DNA of 64,000 nucleotides. Origin: Batkoa obscura. Taxonomy: Eukaryota > Entomophthoromycota > Entomophthoromycetes > Entomophthorales > Batkoaceae. Positions 1 through 10,568 of the stretch are shown here, one piece after another. Position 1 is the first letter of the stretch. Each line of letters begins with the position of its first letter. Both the position numbers and the translations under genes were made by a program. The stretch is taken from positions 1,178,001 to 1,242,000 of the forward strand of contig JASVEC010000010.1 of NCBI GenBank assembly GCA_030770535.1, written 5' to 3'. A model generated the notes under the pieces. It had not been told where the DNA came from, ran no database searches, and saw only the letters and a program-made list of their open reading frames with translations.

Positions 1-1
1 A

Positions 2-2071
2 ATAAATAAATTAAATGGAACAATTGAAGAAGTTCCCAGCTCTACACCCCAAAATTATAAAGAGCTAATGATGCGTTGCCAACACCCCGATCCAATAATT
101 CGTCCATTTGCAGATGAAGTTGCTTATCTTATTAAAAGTTGGACTACAGCATATGATACACATATCCAGGATGTAGACGCATTGGATTTAGGAACTATAT
201 TTGGTACCAAATTTTATGAAACCAGTTTAGCTTCAACAGTAATGGTAAGTAAATATGATCCAATTGATGAAGAGAAATTCGAGAGTTTATTAAATGAATA
301 TGAGACTTATAAAAGAGAAAGCAGTAGGCAACAAGTAGTTAGTATGCTTAAAATGAGAATCGAGAGTGATAGTTTAGGCAAATTTTACATGGTTGTTGGC
401 ACAATTTATTATGAAGGTGCAAGGCTATCTAGAAATTACAACAAAAGTTTATTTTATTATAAAAAATCAGCAGAATTAAAAAACTTAGAAGGTATTACAC
501 GTTTGGGTATCATGTATAAGCATGGGTATGGAATTGAGCAACCTGACCTTGATGGTGCTTTTGAGTTGTTTACTATGGCTGCTAAAAATGGCTCTGCAGC
601 TGCTCAATATTCTTTAGGAGAATGTTATTCTCTAGGGTTAGGGACATCTCAGGATATACCAAAGGCAGTTTATTACTTTAGACAATCTGCTGCTCAAGAG
701 TTCCCTCAAGCATTGTATATGTTAGGTCATTACTATTACAATGGAGAAGTAGTTGAAACAAACTATAGTGAAGCTTTTAGACTATATAAAAAAGCCGGTG
801 ATAAAGGTCACGGTGATGCTCAATTTTCATTAGGGATCATGTATAAGCATGGTATTGGGTTAGATACTAATGACGAAGAAGCTTTGCGTTGGTTTCGAAA
901 AGCAGCAATCCAAGGTCATTCAAGAGCACAAAATAATACAGGATCCTGTTATTATTTTGGTATCGGAACTGCTAAAGATTTACTAGAAGCAGCAGGGTGG
1001 TATCGTAAATCAGCAATGCAAGGAAACCCTTCCGCACAATACAATTTAGCAGAATGTTATTCTAATGGTCATGGTGTAGAACAAAATCCTAAAGAAGCTT
1101 TCATATGGTTGAATAAGTCAGCAGAACAAGGTCATTCTGGAGCCCAATTGCAATTAGGAATGTGTTATTTTACTGGAGTAGCAATAGATAAAGATTATGA
1201 TAAAGCAATTAAATATTTCAAACTAGCAGCTGATCAAAATAATCCAGTGGCGCAGTCTTCTTTAGCTCAATGTTATTTAAGAGGCCAAGGAACTAATATT
1301 GATAATGAATTAGGATTTAACTATTCTAAATTAGCTTCTGAGGCTGGACAAGTGGAGGGTATGCATCAATTAGCTTGTTGTTATTTTAATGGTGTTGGTA
1401 CGATGAAAGATTTTGACAAAGCTTTCTATTGGTTTAAAGAAGCTCACGATAAAGGCCACAAGCTATCCGGCATGGCTTTAGCTACTTGTTATAAAGATGG
1501 ATTGGGGACTGCCCCTTCTGATGAGTTAAGTTTTAAATGTTACCTAGAGCTATCTGAATCTGGTGACTCTGATGCCCAATCTAATGTAGGTTCCTGTTAT
1601 CTTTTAGGGAAAGGGGTAGCCATGGATCTAGAGAAAGCCATTTATTATTTTAATTTAGCAGTCGAAAGAAATAACCCAAGTGGCTTAGTAAATTTAGCTC
1701 AATGCTACCAGAATGGTAATGGGGTGGAAAAGGATGAAGCTAAAGCAGTGGAATTATATACTAAAGCAGCGGATCAAGGTTCACTTATTTCAATGTTTAA
1801 TTTAGCAGTATCCTATGAAAGAGGTGATGGGTTATTTTATAAAGATATGCAAGGGGCAATGAGATATTATGAAATGGCAGCAAACAAAGGTTTTTTACCA
1901 GCTCAAGAAAGATTAACACAATTGAAACTAATCATGCAAAAAGTTCGAGGTAAAAATTCAAATTTATCCAAATCTCAAATGGAATCAACCCTTGGATCTA
2001 CTCTTATGAATTCTCAGCTCCCTAACTCAGTTAATAAGGAAGAAACCAAAAAATCTTGTACAATTATGTAA
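2..2071 (+). CDS. Kinase-Sel1 repeat protein, C-terminal part (5' cut by window edge)
   Basis: The frame is open from the first bases of the window, so the start lies outside. The first residues (YKELMMRCQHPDP..RP) match the end of a protein kinase C-lobe. About fourteen Sel1 repeats of roughly 36 residues follow, of the form A-x3-LG-x-CY-x2-G-x-G. Sel1 repeats form a helical solenoid that binds partner proteins. The last residues are KKSCTIM, a CaaX box whose Met end is of the farnesylated type in known families. Repeat 6 carries QNNTGSCYYFGIG, a signature found at the same rank in the two complete paralogs at 33-36 kb and 43-46 kb. Its last repeats most resemble those of the gene cut by the right edge. 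The kinase catalytic residues are not visible. Prenylation is inferred from the motif. Confidence 0.9.
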   Translation: MNKLNGTIEEVPSSTPQNYKELMMRCQHPDPIIRPFADEVAYLIKSWTTAYDTHIQDVDALDLGTIFGTKFYETSLASTVMVSKYDPIDEEKFESLLNEYETYKRESSRQQVVSMLKMRIESDSLGKFYMVVGTIYYEGARLSRNYNKSLFYYKKSAELKNLEGITRLGIMYKHGYGIEQPDLDGAFELFTMAAKNGSAAAQYSLGECYSLGLGTSQDIPKAVYYFRQSAAQEFPQALYMLGHYYYNGEVVETNYSEAFRLYKKAGDKGHGDAQFSLGIMYKHGIGLDTNDEEALRWFRKAAIQGHSRAQNNTGSCYYFGIGTAKDLLEAAGWYRKSAMQGNPSAQYNLAECYSNGHGVEQNPKEAFIWLNKSAEQGHSGAQLQLGMCYFTGVAIDKDYDKAIKYFKLAADQNNPVAQSSLAQCYLRGQGTNIDNELGFNYSKLASEAGQVEGMHQLACCYFNGVGTMKDFDKAFYWFKEAHDKGHKLSGMALATCYKDGLGTAPSDELSFKCYLELSESGDSDAQSNVGSCYLLGKGVAMDLEKAIYYFNLAVERNNPSGLVNLAQCYQNGNGVEKDEAKAVELYTKAADQGSLISMFNLAVSYERGDGLFYKDMQGAMRYYEMAANKGFLPAQERLTQLKLIMQKVRGKNSNLSKSQMESTLGSTLMNSQLPNSVNKEETKKSCTIM

Positions 2072-2677
2072 GAGTTAGATGTTTTGATTATTGCATCAAC
2101 TTTGTTCAGTTTTCTTATTTTGTTTAATTAATTTATAAATAAATTTAAATTTTGTAGTTATTTTGTTTTTAAACATATTTTATATAAGTTAATCTAACCA
2201 ATTTGTTATGTTTTCACTGATAACACTTTTCAAAGCTTTAAATATACTTGCTGTACATATAAAATCAACATGCATTTCGACTTATTATATATTAAACTAC
2301 TGGCAATCAAATCTTTTCTTCTTCTACCATAAAAGAAGCCATCAAACCACAAAAGTGATGGTCGATTGACTTAGTGTAGTTTAAAAACAGCTTTGTAAAT
2401 TATATTGTTTTTTTGGGATGCTAGGTTTATTAATAATATTTTAAAGTTTTACTCAAAAGATAAAATAATTTAAAATGCAATTTAATGTAAAAGAACATAG
2501 AATCAGATAGCTAAACTAAATTTAATTGGTTAATATTTGTCGCGATTCAGACAAATCTTATTTTGATTGGTGCTTATTTACTCAATAAGAATCAGTTTAA
2601 CCCATAAGTTAGAAGTGATTCAAAGGTTAGCTCGAAAAAATTAGTAAAACATAAAGCTTTTTCATTCAAAGTTCGTG
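2072..2677. other. Intergenic, no gene seen
   Basis: This is AT-rich DNA between the kinase-Sel1 gene and ATP synthase subunit h. A short stem (CCATCA/TGATGG near 2340-2365) is the only structure noticed. Confidence 0.6.
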
Positions 2678-3145
2678 ATGTATACCATAAAATCCATTCG
2701 TGCCATCTCTAGAGTTGTAAATAGATAATTTAATATAATAGTTAAATAATACTAAATTTTATTTAGCAAGTACGTCATTTCACTAGTCCAACTAAAGTTG
2801 CTCAAGCTGGTAATAAAATTACCTGGAATTAAAATATTTGAAATTAACCTTATTAGATCTTATTAAAGACTTGTTCGTAAAAGAACTCAAAGGTTTTAAA
2901 CCATCAGCTACTGTAATTAAATTATTTATATACAAAAGTTGAAAGTTAACAAACTTTATAGGGTGCCGCCTCAGACATTGCTCCAGCTAAAGAATTTAAA
3001 CTTCCAGTTGCTCCACAAGTAAATAACAAAGTTTATTTTAAAAAATTATACCCTAATCTAGTTTAAATAATAGGCTCCTAAATTCGATGAAGATATCGCT
3101 GCTGATTTAGCCACTTATGACGCTGAAGAAGTTGTTAAGGCTTAA
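2678..3145 (+). CDS. ATP14: ATP synthase subunit h (Atp14-like), mitochondrial, five small exons
   Basis: I assembled this from five exons: 2678-2716, 2767-2809, 2857-2912, 2962-3018 and 3074-3145. All introns are GT-AG, 44 to 55 bases long, and the phases agree, giving an 88-residue protein. The N-terminus (MYTIKSIRAISRV, then VRHF) looks like a mitochondrial presequence. The core DLIKDLFVKELKGFKPS matches the conserved 'DLIxDLYxKELKxxKP' block of fungal F1Fo subunit h. The acidic tail (FDEDIAADLATYDAEEVVKA) fits the family. Subunit h sits in the peripheral stalk of the F1Fo ATP synthase on the inner mitochondrial membrane. Exons of 39 to 72 bases make the gene easy to miss. The family call is good but was not checked by a search. 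Confidence 0.82.
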
Positions 3146-3711
3146 TTATTAAAATCTTTTAATTAAACTTTAGGTTATATTTTTCCATTGATATTTTTGT
3201 TATTTGTTATTCGCTATCAATATGTATTTACTGAAATTATTCGTTTAATCAATAGATATAATTTTAGTTGTTGGATAGGAATGAATTATATTATATTAGT
3301 CAAACAATGTAAGATTAAATAATCATTTTGTAGGTTAACATAACAACTATTTACAAATGATAACATTAAACTTTAGTCAAATTAATTGAGCATTCAGTGG
3401 TGTTATATTTGACTTTTGTTTGAGGGTTAAGAAAAAAACATACGAAATGACCTGGTAACATTAAATCAAATGTAGTGCAAATGACTTTTGACATGGTTGT
3501 TGCTCACCCTTAAGATAATATCCATATCTATATCCAAAGTAATTCTTTTGAAATTATAAGTGCTAATTCACTCAGCAAATAAATCCCTATATTCTTTAAA
3601 AAACATGTTAAATTTATCAAATTTTCAGTTAAAATTAAATATGTCTAAACTAAGATAATAAAATAAATTCTATAAATACACTATTTACTTAACTATTATT
3701 AATAGCAGCGA
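3146..3711. other. Intergenic, no gene seen
   Basis: AT-rich spacer between ATP14 and tRNA-Glu. I see no open frame or repeat of note. Confidence 0.6.
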
Positions 3712-3782
3712 TTCTTCATGGTCCAGTGGTTAGGATTTTCCGCTTTCACCGGAACGGCCGGGGTTCGATTCCCCGTGAGGAA
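3712..3782 (+). tRNA. tRNA-Glu (UUC anticodon)
   Basis: The sequence folds as a cloverleaf. The acceptor TTCTTCA pairs with TGAGGAA, with one G-T pair. The anticodon stem TTCCG/CGGAA encloses the loop CTTTCAC with anticodon TTC. The T-loop is GGGGTTCGATTCCCC. No intron is seen, and a TTTT Pol III terminator follows within 20 bases. Confidence 0.95.
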
Positions 3783-4149
3783 GTGATGTTTATTTTGTTG
3801 GTAAAAAAAATCTAATACCATCGTTTTTTCAAAAATATTTTGATATTTATACTTGAGAATATACTATAAGTCTGACTATGGCTTGGATTGATTTATAGTA
3901 ATTAATCAGAATAGCAAGTTACTCATTTGTAAAGCTAATAATCGACTTTGATTTTTTATAATAGCGTCAAATTGACTTAAAAGTTTTTATACTTTTATTG
4001 AATCTACTAGTAATACTAGAATATTTTAACAGAATAAGCTTTAAACTATGTAAGCAGTATAATAAAAATTTTAACTTTTTTATTTTTTAACAAGTAGACA
4101 TTAAAGATATATAAAATATAAAACTAATAAACTAATAGTTAAAGGTTAC

Positions 4150-4790
4150 TTAACATATATATAAATATTTATTATAACACTAACGACATTGTAATGTTAT
4201 CAAAAGGAAATTGATTTTTCTTAATCAGCTTTTCAAAGTATACTTCAAAGAATTATATAAGTTAAGGCTTGCTATTATAAATAATAGCAAATATTTAAAA
4301 GGAGCTAGGGATGTTATTTTGATTTCATCACTTTTTTCATCTTCTAAGCGCTATTTGAGCGGAAAATTTAGTAAAATTCTTGAACATAAAATACATCTTT
4401 AGCTGTAGAAAAAAATAAAACATTGAAATATCAAGCTTCTTTTTTGCTAGTGAAAATGAAGAAGACTTGACACCGAAAGAAGATCTACCTGAAGTTTGGA
4501 TCTGTAGTAAAAATAATATAGGTAAATGTCGACTGTTGAGCGCATTGTTTAATACTTTTATTGACAGTTCTATTGTAGGTTGACCAAATATCTTGATACT
4601 AATAAGTAATTGGATTTTTTTAAATCAGGTAAAGTGATCTGTTTGTGTGGTATGCTTAGCTATAAGTTTGTTTATTCTAAAGAAAAACTTTTAAAAAGAC
4701 AGAAAAATGTAATTAAAGGGTATTTAAAAGGTAGAAAAGGACTCAGATTAATTTATTTATTACCAACTCTAGAGATAGTAAATTATACAA
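4150..4790 (+). pseudogene. Decayed copy of the EngB-type GTPase gene, with a MITE inside
   Basis: This stretch aligns by eye to exon 1 of the intact EngB gene at 10569-11792. The segment around NNSKYLK matches KNSKYLK, and DLPEVWICSKNNIGKCRLLSA matches the intact LPEVGFCGRSNVGKSRLLNA region. The intact YLKDRKSLKLIYLL has the counterpart YLKGRKGLRLIYLL. The frame is lost in several places and the P-loop is degraded (GKS to GKC). A miniature inverted-repeat element at 4307-4400 lies in the middle. Homology reaches slightly upstream of 4211, so this was a DNA-level duplication. The decay is advanced, so no function is expected. Confidence 0.85.
4307..4400 (+). mobile_element. MITE copy 1 (inside EngB pseudogene)
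   Basis: This copy has the family core TTCTAAGCGCTATTTGAGCGG and ends GGGATGT/ACATCTTT. It is flanked on both sides by AGCT (4303-4306 and 4401-4404), a possible four-base target duplication. Plus strand is defined here as the orientation reading AAGCGCTATTTGAG. Confidence 0.85.
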
Positions 4791-4799
4791 CATTTCAAA

Positions 4800-5223
4800 T
4801 TTGTATATGTCCTGGATAGCAATAATTTTTATAACTGATAAATTGTTTTGCTGATTTATACGCTGACTATTGAACTTTATTTTTATATAGACAGTTAATT
4901 GGCGTACATTTCAACTTAAATATCAGGGTCAGTAGTTTTTTGTTTATTTTAAATAATAATGAATTTGTTTTTATTACAGTCGTTATAAATAGTTTCAATA
5001 GTTTATTTATTTGTTTCGAAAGTAAACCTTAAAAATTGTATTTCATTGTTTTTATAATGTTAACTCTTATTATTTTAAAAGTAAACAATTGCTTAATAAA
5101 TAATTGAATAAATGTAGTATACTAAGCAAATATAAATAATTGTTATTTTTCTATGAAGATCAAAAATCAAAAAAAGAACTAACTTATGATAATTTATTTT
5201 ATCATTTTAGATGTTCAAACTTG
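4800..5223. other. Intergenic, no gene seen
   Basis: AT-rich spacer between the EngB pseudogene and the first small secreted protein gene. Nothing else is seen. Confidence 0.6.
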
Positions 5224-5613
5224 CTAAAGCTCATCATGGTAATCCATAAATTTATCAGTATCAAGCCATAATCTAGTACAACCAACACCTTCTTGTTTTT
5301 TAGACTTGCTCAAGCTATGTTTGTACACTTTCCAACTATCGTTATTATCAACAAGAGCTTTAACTTCACTTGTATTACAGTCAATGATTTGAACACTATA
5401 ATCATCATTTGATCCAAAATAAATCCCATAGCCCTTACCTTCATTGTTATTATCAAATTTTTGGAAACGAGAAGATCCATATTTACTACCGATGTCCTTG
5501 ATGTAACAACCATCATCATGAACGCAAACAGTGGCATAGTGTTTACTTTTACAAGTTACAGTGCTAGTTAAAAGGCAAAATAAGCCGGAAGTAATAGAAG
5601 CTTTATTAAACAT
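5224..5613 (-). CDS. Small secreted Cys-containing protein, paralog A
   Basis: This 129-residue protein has a hydrophobic N-terminus (about residues 8-21) that looks like a signal peptide and ends near TVTCKS. The mature part has a few cysteines (VCVHDDGCY, IIDCNTSE, GVGCTRLW) and is otherwise polar. It is a clear paralog of the gene at 7118-7507. They share HYA.VCVH.D.CYI, SWKVYKHSL and GCTRLWLDTDK. The two genes stand head to head and their upstream DNA is also similar, so the unit was duplicated in inverted orientation. I do not recognise the family. Secretion is inferred, and an effector-like or wall-associated role is possible but unsupported. Confidence 0.75.
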   Translation of the reverse strand: MFNKASITSGLFCLLTSTVTCKSKHYATVCVHDDGCYIKDIGSKYGSSRFQKFDNNNEGKGYGIYFGSNDDYSVQIIDCNTSEVKALVDNNDSWKVYKHSLSKSKKQEGVGCTRLWLDTDKFMDYHDEL

Positions 5614-5853
5614 TGTCAGCTAAAATAAAAGATTAAATCAATAGATGACTGGGAATTAAATTTTATTCATTTAAATATACACATACTTTTTATCCCCTAT
5701 TTAATTAAGGATATTATTTGACTTTTTTACATTTTACCACCTATATTAATATTTCTCTAATAGTGCAAAATCTGGAACACAAATAGCCAAATTGGTAGTG
5801 GAATATCATTTTTGATGTTTATTTCTACCATATCAGGCATATACTATTTAGAA
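5224..5853 (-). repeat. Inverted duplication, left arm
   Basis: This arm holds secreted paralog A and its promoter. Upstream blocks such as TCTAAATAGTA, ATAGGGGATAAAAAG and TTTAAATGAATA recur in the same order before paralog B. Confidence 0.65.
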
Positions 5854-6871
5854 TATTTCTGGTTTTAGGTCAAAGTGTATAAAAAATGATAAAAAATGAT
5901 AAAAAACATGATTCTAGTCAGATAAGGAGTAAAATAGTAAGCTCGATGGCTTGATTCATTCATTATAAAAAATAAAAATAACTCATTTCATTTAAGTTTT
6001 ATAATATGTTGACAATGAATATTATCAGTAACTTATTATTATAGCTTTAATTTAACTAACTACATGTTCTATGTAGATGTAAATAAACATATATCAAAAT
6101 GTATAATTTTTATTGGTTGGAAAAATACTTGTTAATACGGAGAATGCCAAGCAAGAGAATTAAAACATTTACATGATAATCAAAATAAGAACGCTATAAG
6201 AACATGATTCATTTCATGATGTAATCTGATTTTAATAAAATATTTTTTAATTTTTTCACCATTTTACAATAATTGATTTTATAAAGAGTCTTTTATACTT
6301 TAAACTCTGACTATTCAAATACTTTTTATAATCAAAGGTCAAAGTTCGTATTATCCAAAATTGTGAAAGACCTTTTATATGTTTGTTCTTGCTCTTTGCC
6401 TTGATTTACCTCTTTTTATTATACTGTGTTGATTATATATTTATATGCTATCTGTAAATCGAAATAAAGATTAAAGTTATGAAAGGCTTATAGCTCATGA
6501 TATAACCAATTGCTCCTATATTTTTCTATCATGACATAAAATATTGACTAAAAAGTAATATTCTTTTTTGGTAATCTATATATTAACCGGTATTTTCTTA
6601 ATGAAACCTTTATACTTTCATAAGTTAGTTATTCTTTGTATTATTATACAATATTTAATTGCTTATAGTAAAGCTTTTTTAAGGTCTTATTTAGAGATTT
6701 TCCATTGATATAGCTATACAACTTATATGAACTAGTTTATTTCTATTTATATGTATAATGAATAAATAGGTTTAGTTATCAAGTTTGTTATTACATTCAT
6801 ACCCAGATCAACCCCTCAATCCATACTTTCTTTTATTCTTCTTCAAATATGCTAATCTCATGTTAAAAACA
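5854..6871. other. Intergenic, no gene seen
   Basis: AT-rich DNA between the two arms of the inverted duplication. It contains a tandem AAAAATGAT pair near 5882-5905. No coding signal is seen on either strand. Confidence 0.6.
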
Positions 6872-7507
6872 CTCTAAATAGTACATGTATGACATTAAAA
6901 TTTGACATCAAAAGTAAGGTTTAATATTAATTCACTCATTTATGTTTCAAATTTGTACCATTACAAATAAAAAAGTCAGCAGATTGGTATGTGTAATAGA
7001 ATATAAAAAAGCCAATATTCTTAATCAAATAAGGGATGAAAAGTTCATATATATTCAAATGAATAGAATTTACTTTTTGTTGAATTTTTAAATTAAAACT
7101 TTTATTTCTCACTAATTATGTTAGATAGGGTTACTCTTATTTCTGTCTTTCTTTATTTTTGGATCAACATAATAGCTTGTAAAAAGGAACATTATGCTAA
7201 TGTTTGTGTTCATAAAGATGACTGTTACATTATTAAAGATACCAGTTCTAAATATGGATTGTCTAACTTGAAATTAGGTGCTACCTTAAAATTCAATGAA
7301 GGGTGCTGCTCATCATCCTTTATTTTCAATAAAGAATATAGTATTAACGTTTTAACTTGTAATGCAAATGAAATCAAGGTTCTTATTGATAACGATGTTA
7401 GTTGGAAGGTATATAAACACAGCTTAAATAAAATTCAAAAACAAGGAGATATTGGTTGTACTAGATTATGGCTGGATACTGATAAGTTAGTAAAATATAA
7501 TGATTAA
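6872..7507 (+). repeat. Inverted duplication, right arm
   Basis: This is the partner of 5224-5853 and holds paralog B with its promoter. The coding parts are more diverged than the shared promoter blocks suggest, so the duplication is not recent. Confidence 0.65.
7118..7507 (+). CDS. Small secreted Cys-containing protein, paralog B
   Basis: This 129-residue protein has a hydrophobic leader ending near IIACKK. It is paralogous to the gene at 5224-5613 along its whole length. It has the same VCVH..DCY start, NDVSWKVYKHSLNK and GCTRLWLDTDKL end, with an extra CC pair in the middle (FNEGCCSSS). Both genes keep the same length and cysteine frame, which argues that both are real and under constraint. 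The function is unknown. The start was chosen because it gives the signal-like leader and matches the paralog. Confidence 0.75.
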   Translation: MLDRVTLISVFLYFWINIIACKKEHYANVCVHKDDCYIIKDTSSKYGLSNLKLGATLKFNEGCCSSSFIFNKEYSINVLTCNANEIKVLIDNDVSWKVYKHSLNKIQKQGDIGCTRLWLDTDKLVKYND

Positions 7508-8647
7508 CTTTGAGCCATTTGATTCTTTTATGTTAATGAATAAAATTATATGATTTGTTCCTAGTTTTATAAAAATCATCAATGGTTTAATTTTTTTGAC
7601 ATTGGAATGTTAAAGTATTTTGGACTTATAATCTTACCAACTTCTCATACATATCAATATTAGAGTATAATATGACATGTGGGGCTATCTCTTTGAACAC
7701 TATATAATAACACTAAATCTATTTTTGTAATTTAATACAATAACGAAGTTTAAAATGGACACTTAATAAAAGAAGGATAGTAATAAAAGGAGATCTTTAA
7801 ATAAAATGTAAATTAGCTTTCTTTATCAGGTGGACTTGATAGTTTATGTAAAATAGATACTCTATTTTTATATAAAAATAAACTGGTAACCACTAATACT
7901 ATTATCTTTGAATAGACTACTTATAATTTTAAAGATATATAACAAAATTGTTGGTAAAATAAACAAACTATAAATTATAATATTCAATACTAAATAAATT
8001 ATTTTGTGTAATTCGAGCTAATGACATTGATATAGCATAAACTATAGCTACTACAATCACTATCTTTAATTCAACTTTAGTTTCAATTTATCCTTAACAC
8101 TAATGTTGCACTTAATAGTAACCCTAGCCCCAGACTTAGCATTAACATTAACTATGATTTTAGTTTGAACACCAATACTAACTTTAATACTAACTCTGTT
8201 AACAATCCTAATGTTAACCTTGATACAGTTTTGATAATAAAGTAGTACCACTATCAATGCTTAAGTAAAATATAATAATATAATAATATAATAATATAAT
8301 ATTTTCAACATAAAATAGCTCACTATAATAATGAAATATTTTAGTCCATTAGTATGATCCCCAGTTTAATGTCAGTACTTTATTTAACATTTTGTTAATT
8401 TTTAGAATAAAACATTAATTTTAAAAAGGAGCCAATTACTAATTTAACTAGGATCTAAAAAAATTTGTTACTACAAAAATAACTTTTTATATTTTATAAA
8501 TTAACTGAAGTCTATAAACCAAAGTTTGATATTGAAAAAAAGGATAAATCTAAAAAATAAAAAAAGTGATAACTAGGTTTTTTAAAAACAAAGTATAGAT
8601 AAACCTACAATTTTAGATAGTCTCTAATACTTGAAACATAAGAAATT
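7508..8647. other. Intergenic with TAAC-rich tract and microsatellite
   Basis: Nearly gene-free. Around 8070-8235 one strand is rich in degenerate TAAC/TTAAC units, which produces a chance open frame on the minus strand. A TATAA-type microsatellite lies at about 8270-8302. Confidence 0.6.
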
Positions 8648-10050
8648 ATGTTTTTGTTTTCCTATTACTTCTATTTCATGGTATTCTTCCTTATACCCAT
8701 TCTTCCGCAAGTCTCTAGTTGGATTATCACGAGTAGCACATGTGTAATAATGAATGAAAAGATATACATTAATAGTGACTTTGAAAATTTAAAAAACATG
8801 GGATTATTTACCATTGAATTGAACCAACGATTTCAAACAGATAGCTTTCAACTCAATAATACCCCATTAATTCAAACCAACATCATCCCTAATAATAATA
8901 CGAAATTCTATATTGCCTTTAGAGAAACTCAAAATGGAAATAATTTATACTTCTATGTCAACCAGGGGTTGTAGTATTGTGGCTTATAATCTAATGAGAT
9001 AACAAAGAATAATAATACCATATCACCAGCTATTAGGAATTTTTTTGCTTGGATCACTCACAATGGTTATTTCTGTATTTTTGGTGAGTGTGAAATAAAT
9101 AATAATGAATTAGCAAACGAATGTACAAAATTTAATGTAACCGACTAAAAGTAGTACGCAATGCCGACAGATACTCGATTATTACCTTTAGAGCACTATC
9201 AGAGGGCATTTTCTAATGGCCACTTCTATATATTAGGTAATATGGAGAAGATGGGTATATTAAAAGATTTAAGTGAAATTTACATGTTTGATATAGCTAA
9301 TATAGTATAGGAAGTACAATCAACAAAGAATGGTAATATTTATAAAAGAGCAAAATTCACTCCAATTGCTTATAGAAACTACATCCTTATACAAGATGGT
9401 AGTAACACTCTAAACTCCACTGATCCCAACTATAAATTATATAATAATACGATAGTATTAAACTTAGATACATAGGAATGATGAGAACATGAATTGAATT
9501 TAGGTATTTATAATCCTGCTTATTTTCGTAGAGTCTCTTATTCTGCTTGATTGGTAGGCAATTAATTAGTACAACTTTTGGGTAATAAGGATCTCTTGCA
9601 TCTCAAGTCGAAATTATTGATTTAGATAAGTTCATGATAGTAAAAGAATATATACCACCGCCTAAGACTTTTTGTAATAAATCTTATTTGAGCGATTATG
9701 GGGATAACAGTAATAGTAGAAACAATGATACAGATAGTGTCGATTTAAACTGTAATTCATAAACCTATTTACCCTTAGTGTTAGTGACATGTATTGCTTG
9801 GATTGCTATTACTATTTATTGATATTCAATGGAATTTATTATTTAAAATATAAAAAGAAAAATTAGAAAGGGATATAGAGAAAACAATGATCCTTTTTTA
9901 GAAGCTATTCACTCAAGTATTAAATTTGTTTGGTCGAAAAATGATGGTACGAATTTAAATTATATTCCCAACTCTACAGCCAAGGATAATATATTAAATG
10001 CTAATAGTATTAATAATTGAAGATTGTTAAATGAGGCTGATGTTATTAGA
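8648..10050 (+). pseudogene. Decayed Kelch-transmembrane gene
   Basis: This is the same family as the genes at 14614 and 19125. In one frame one can read a leader, then ITSSTCVIMNEKIYI, FAWITHNGYFCIFG, LKDLSEIYMFDI, GSNTLNSTDPNYKLYN, a hydrophobic stretch, and the tail block VWSKNDGTNLNYIPNST. The order and spacing match the 19125 gene closely. About ten or more stops interrupt the frame, mostly at Trp and Gln codons, which is the pattern expected from C-to-T and G-to-A changes. Only the first 108 codons are open. It is best read as an old, full-length, single-exon duplicate. Confidence 0.9.
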
Positions 10051-10568
10051 TTATTATAATAGTACCGCGATTTTATATCATTCAATACATGACCAATAAT
10101 TCTTAATAAAAAATAAAAGGAGTTTTTACTATATACATTTACATTTACATTTTAGATTGAATTTCCTTGAGGTAAAAATATATAATAATATTGAATCTAA
10201 TCCAGGGATCTATCTAAGGTATAATTTGACATGTGTACAAATATTTTACTCCAAAAAAACTACTATTTTTGATTGATTTTATACTTTTACTATTTTATTA
10301 TTTTGTCACATTTTGTAACTTAGTGAATAGCTATTATCTTTAAAATCAGTGCTATTTATAATAAGAAAGTGGGACATTAGTTTACTCACATCCCAGATCT
10401 AACAATTAATTTCAGGTTTTTTGTCTGAGAATGAGCTGCGAAAATCCCCTAAATACAATTTGCATTAGACTAGCCAATAATGCTTTTATATTGTAATAAA
10501 TAATGAGAAAAATTAACTATTATTGATAGAAAATTCGAGATTTGAAACTTTTATTTTTAATAGATTAG
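10051..10568. other. Intergenic, no gene seen
   Basis: AT-rich spacer upstream of the EngB-type gene. Nothing else is recognised. Confidence 0.6.

Noticed and set aside
2335-2372. Small stem CCATCA/TGATGG as a possible snoRNA
   Set aside because: The stem is only six pairs and there is no convincing C/D box pair.
8066-8257. Minus-strand frame rich in Val, Ile and Lys
   Set aside because: It follows from the TAAC-rich tract and is not a protein.
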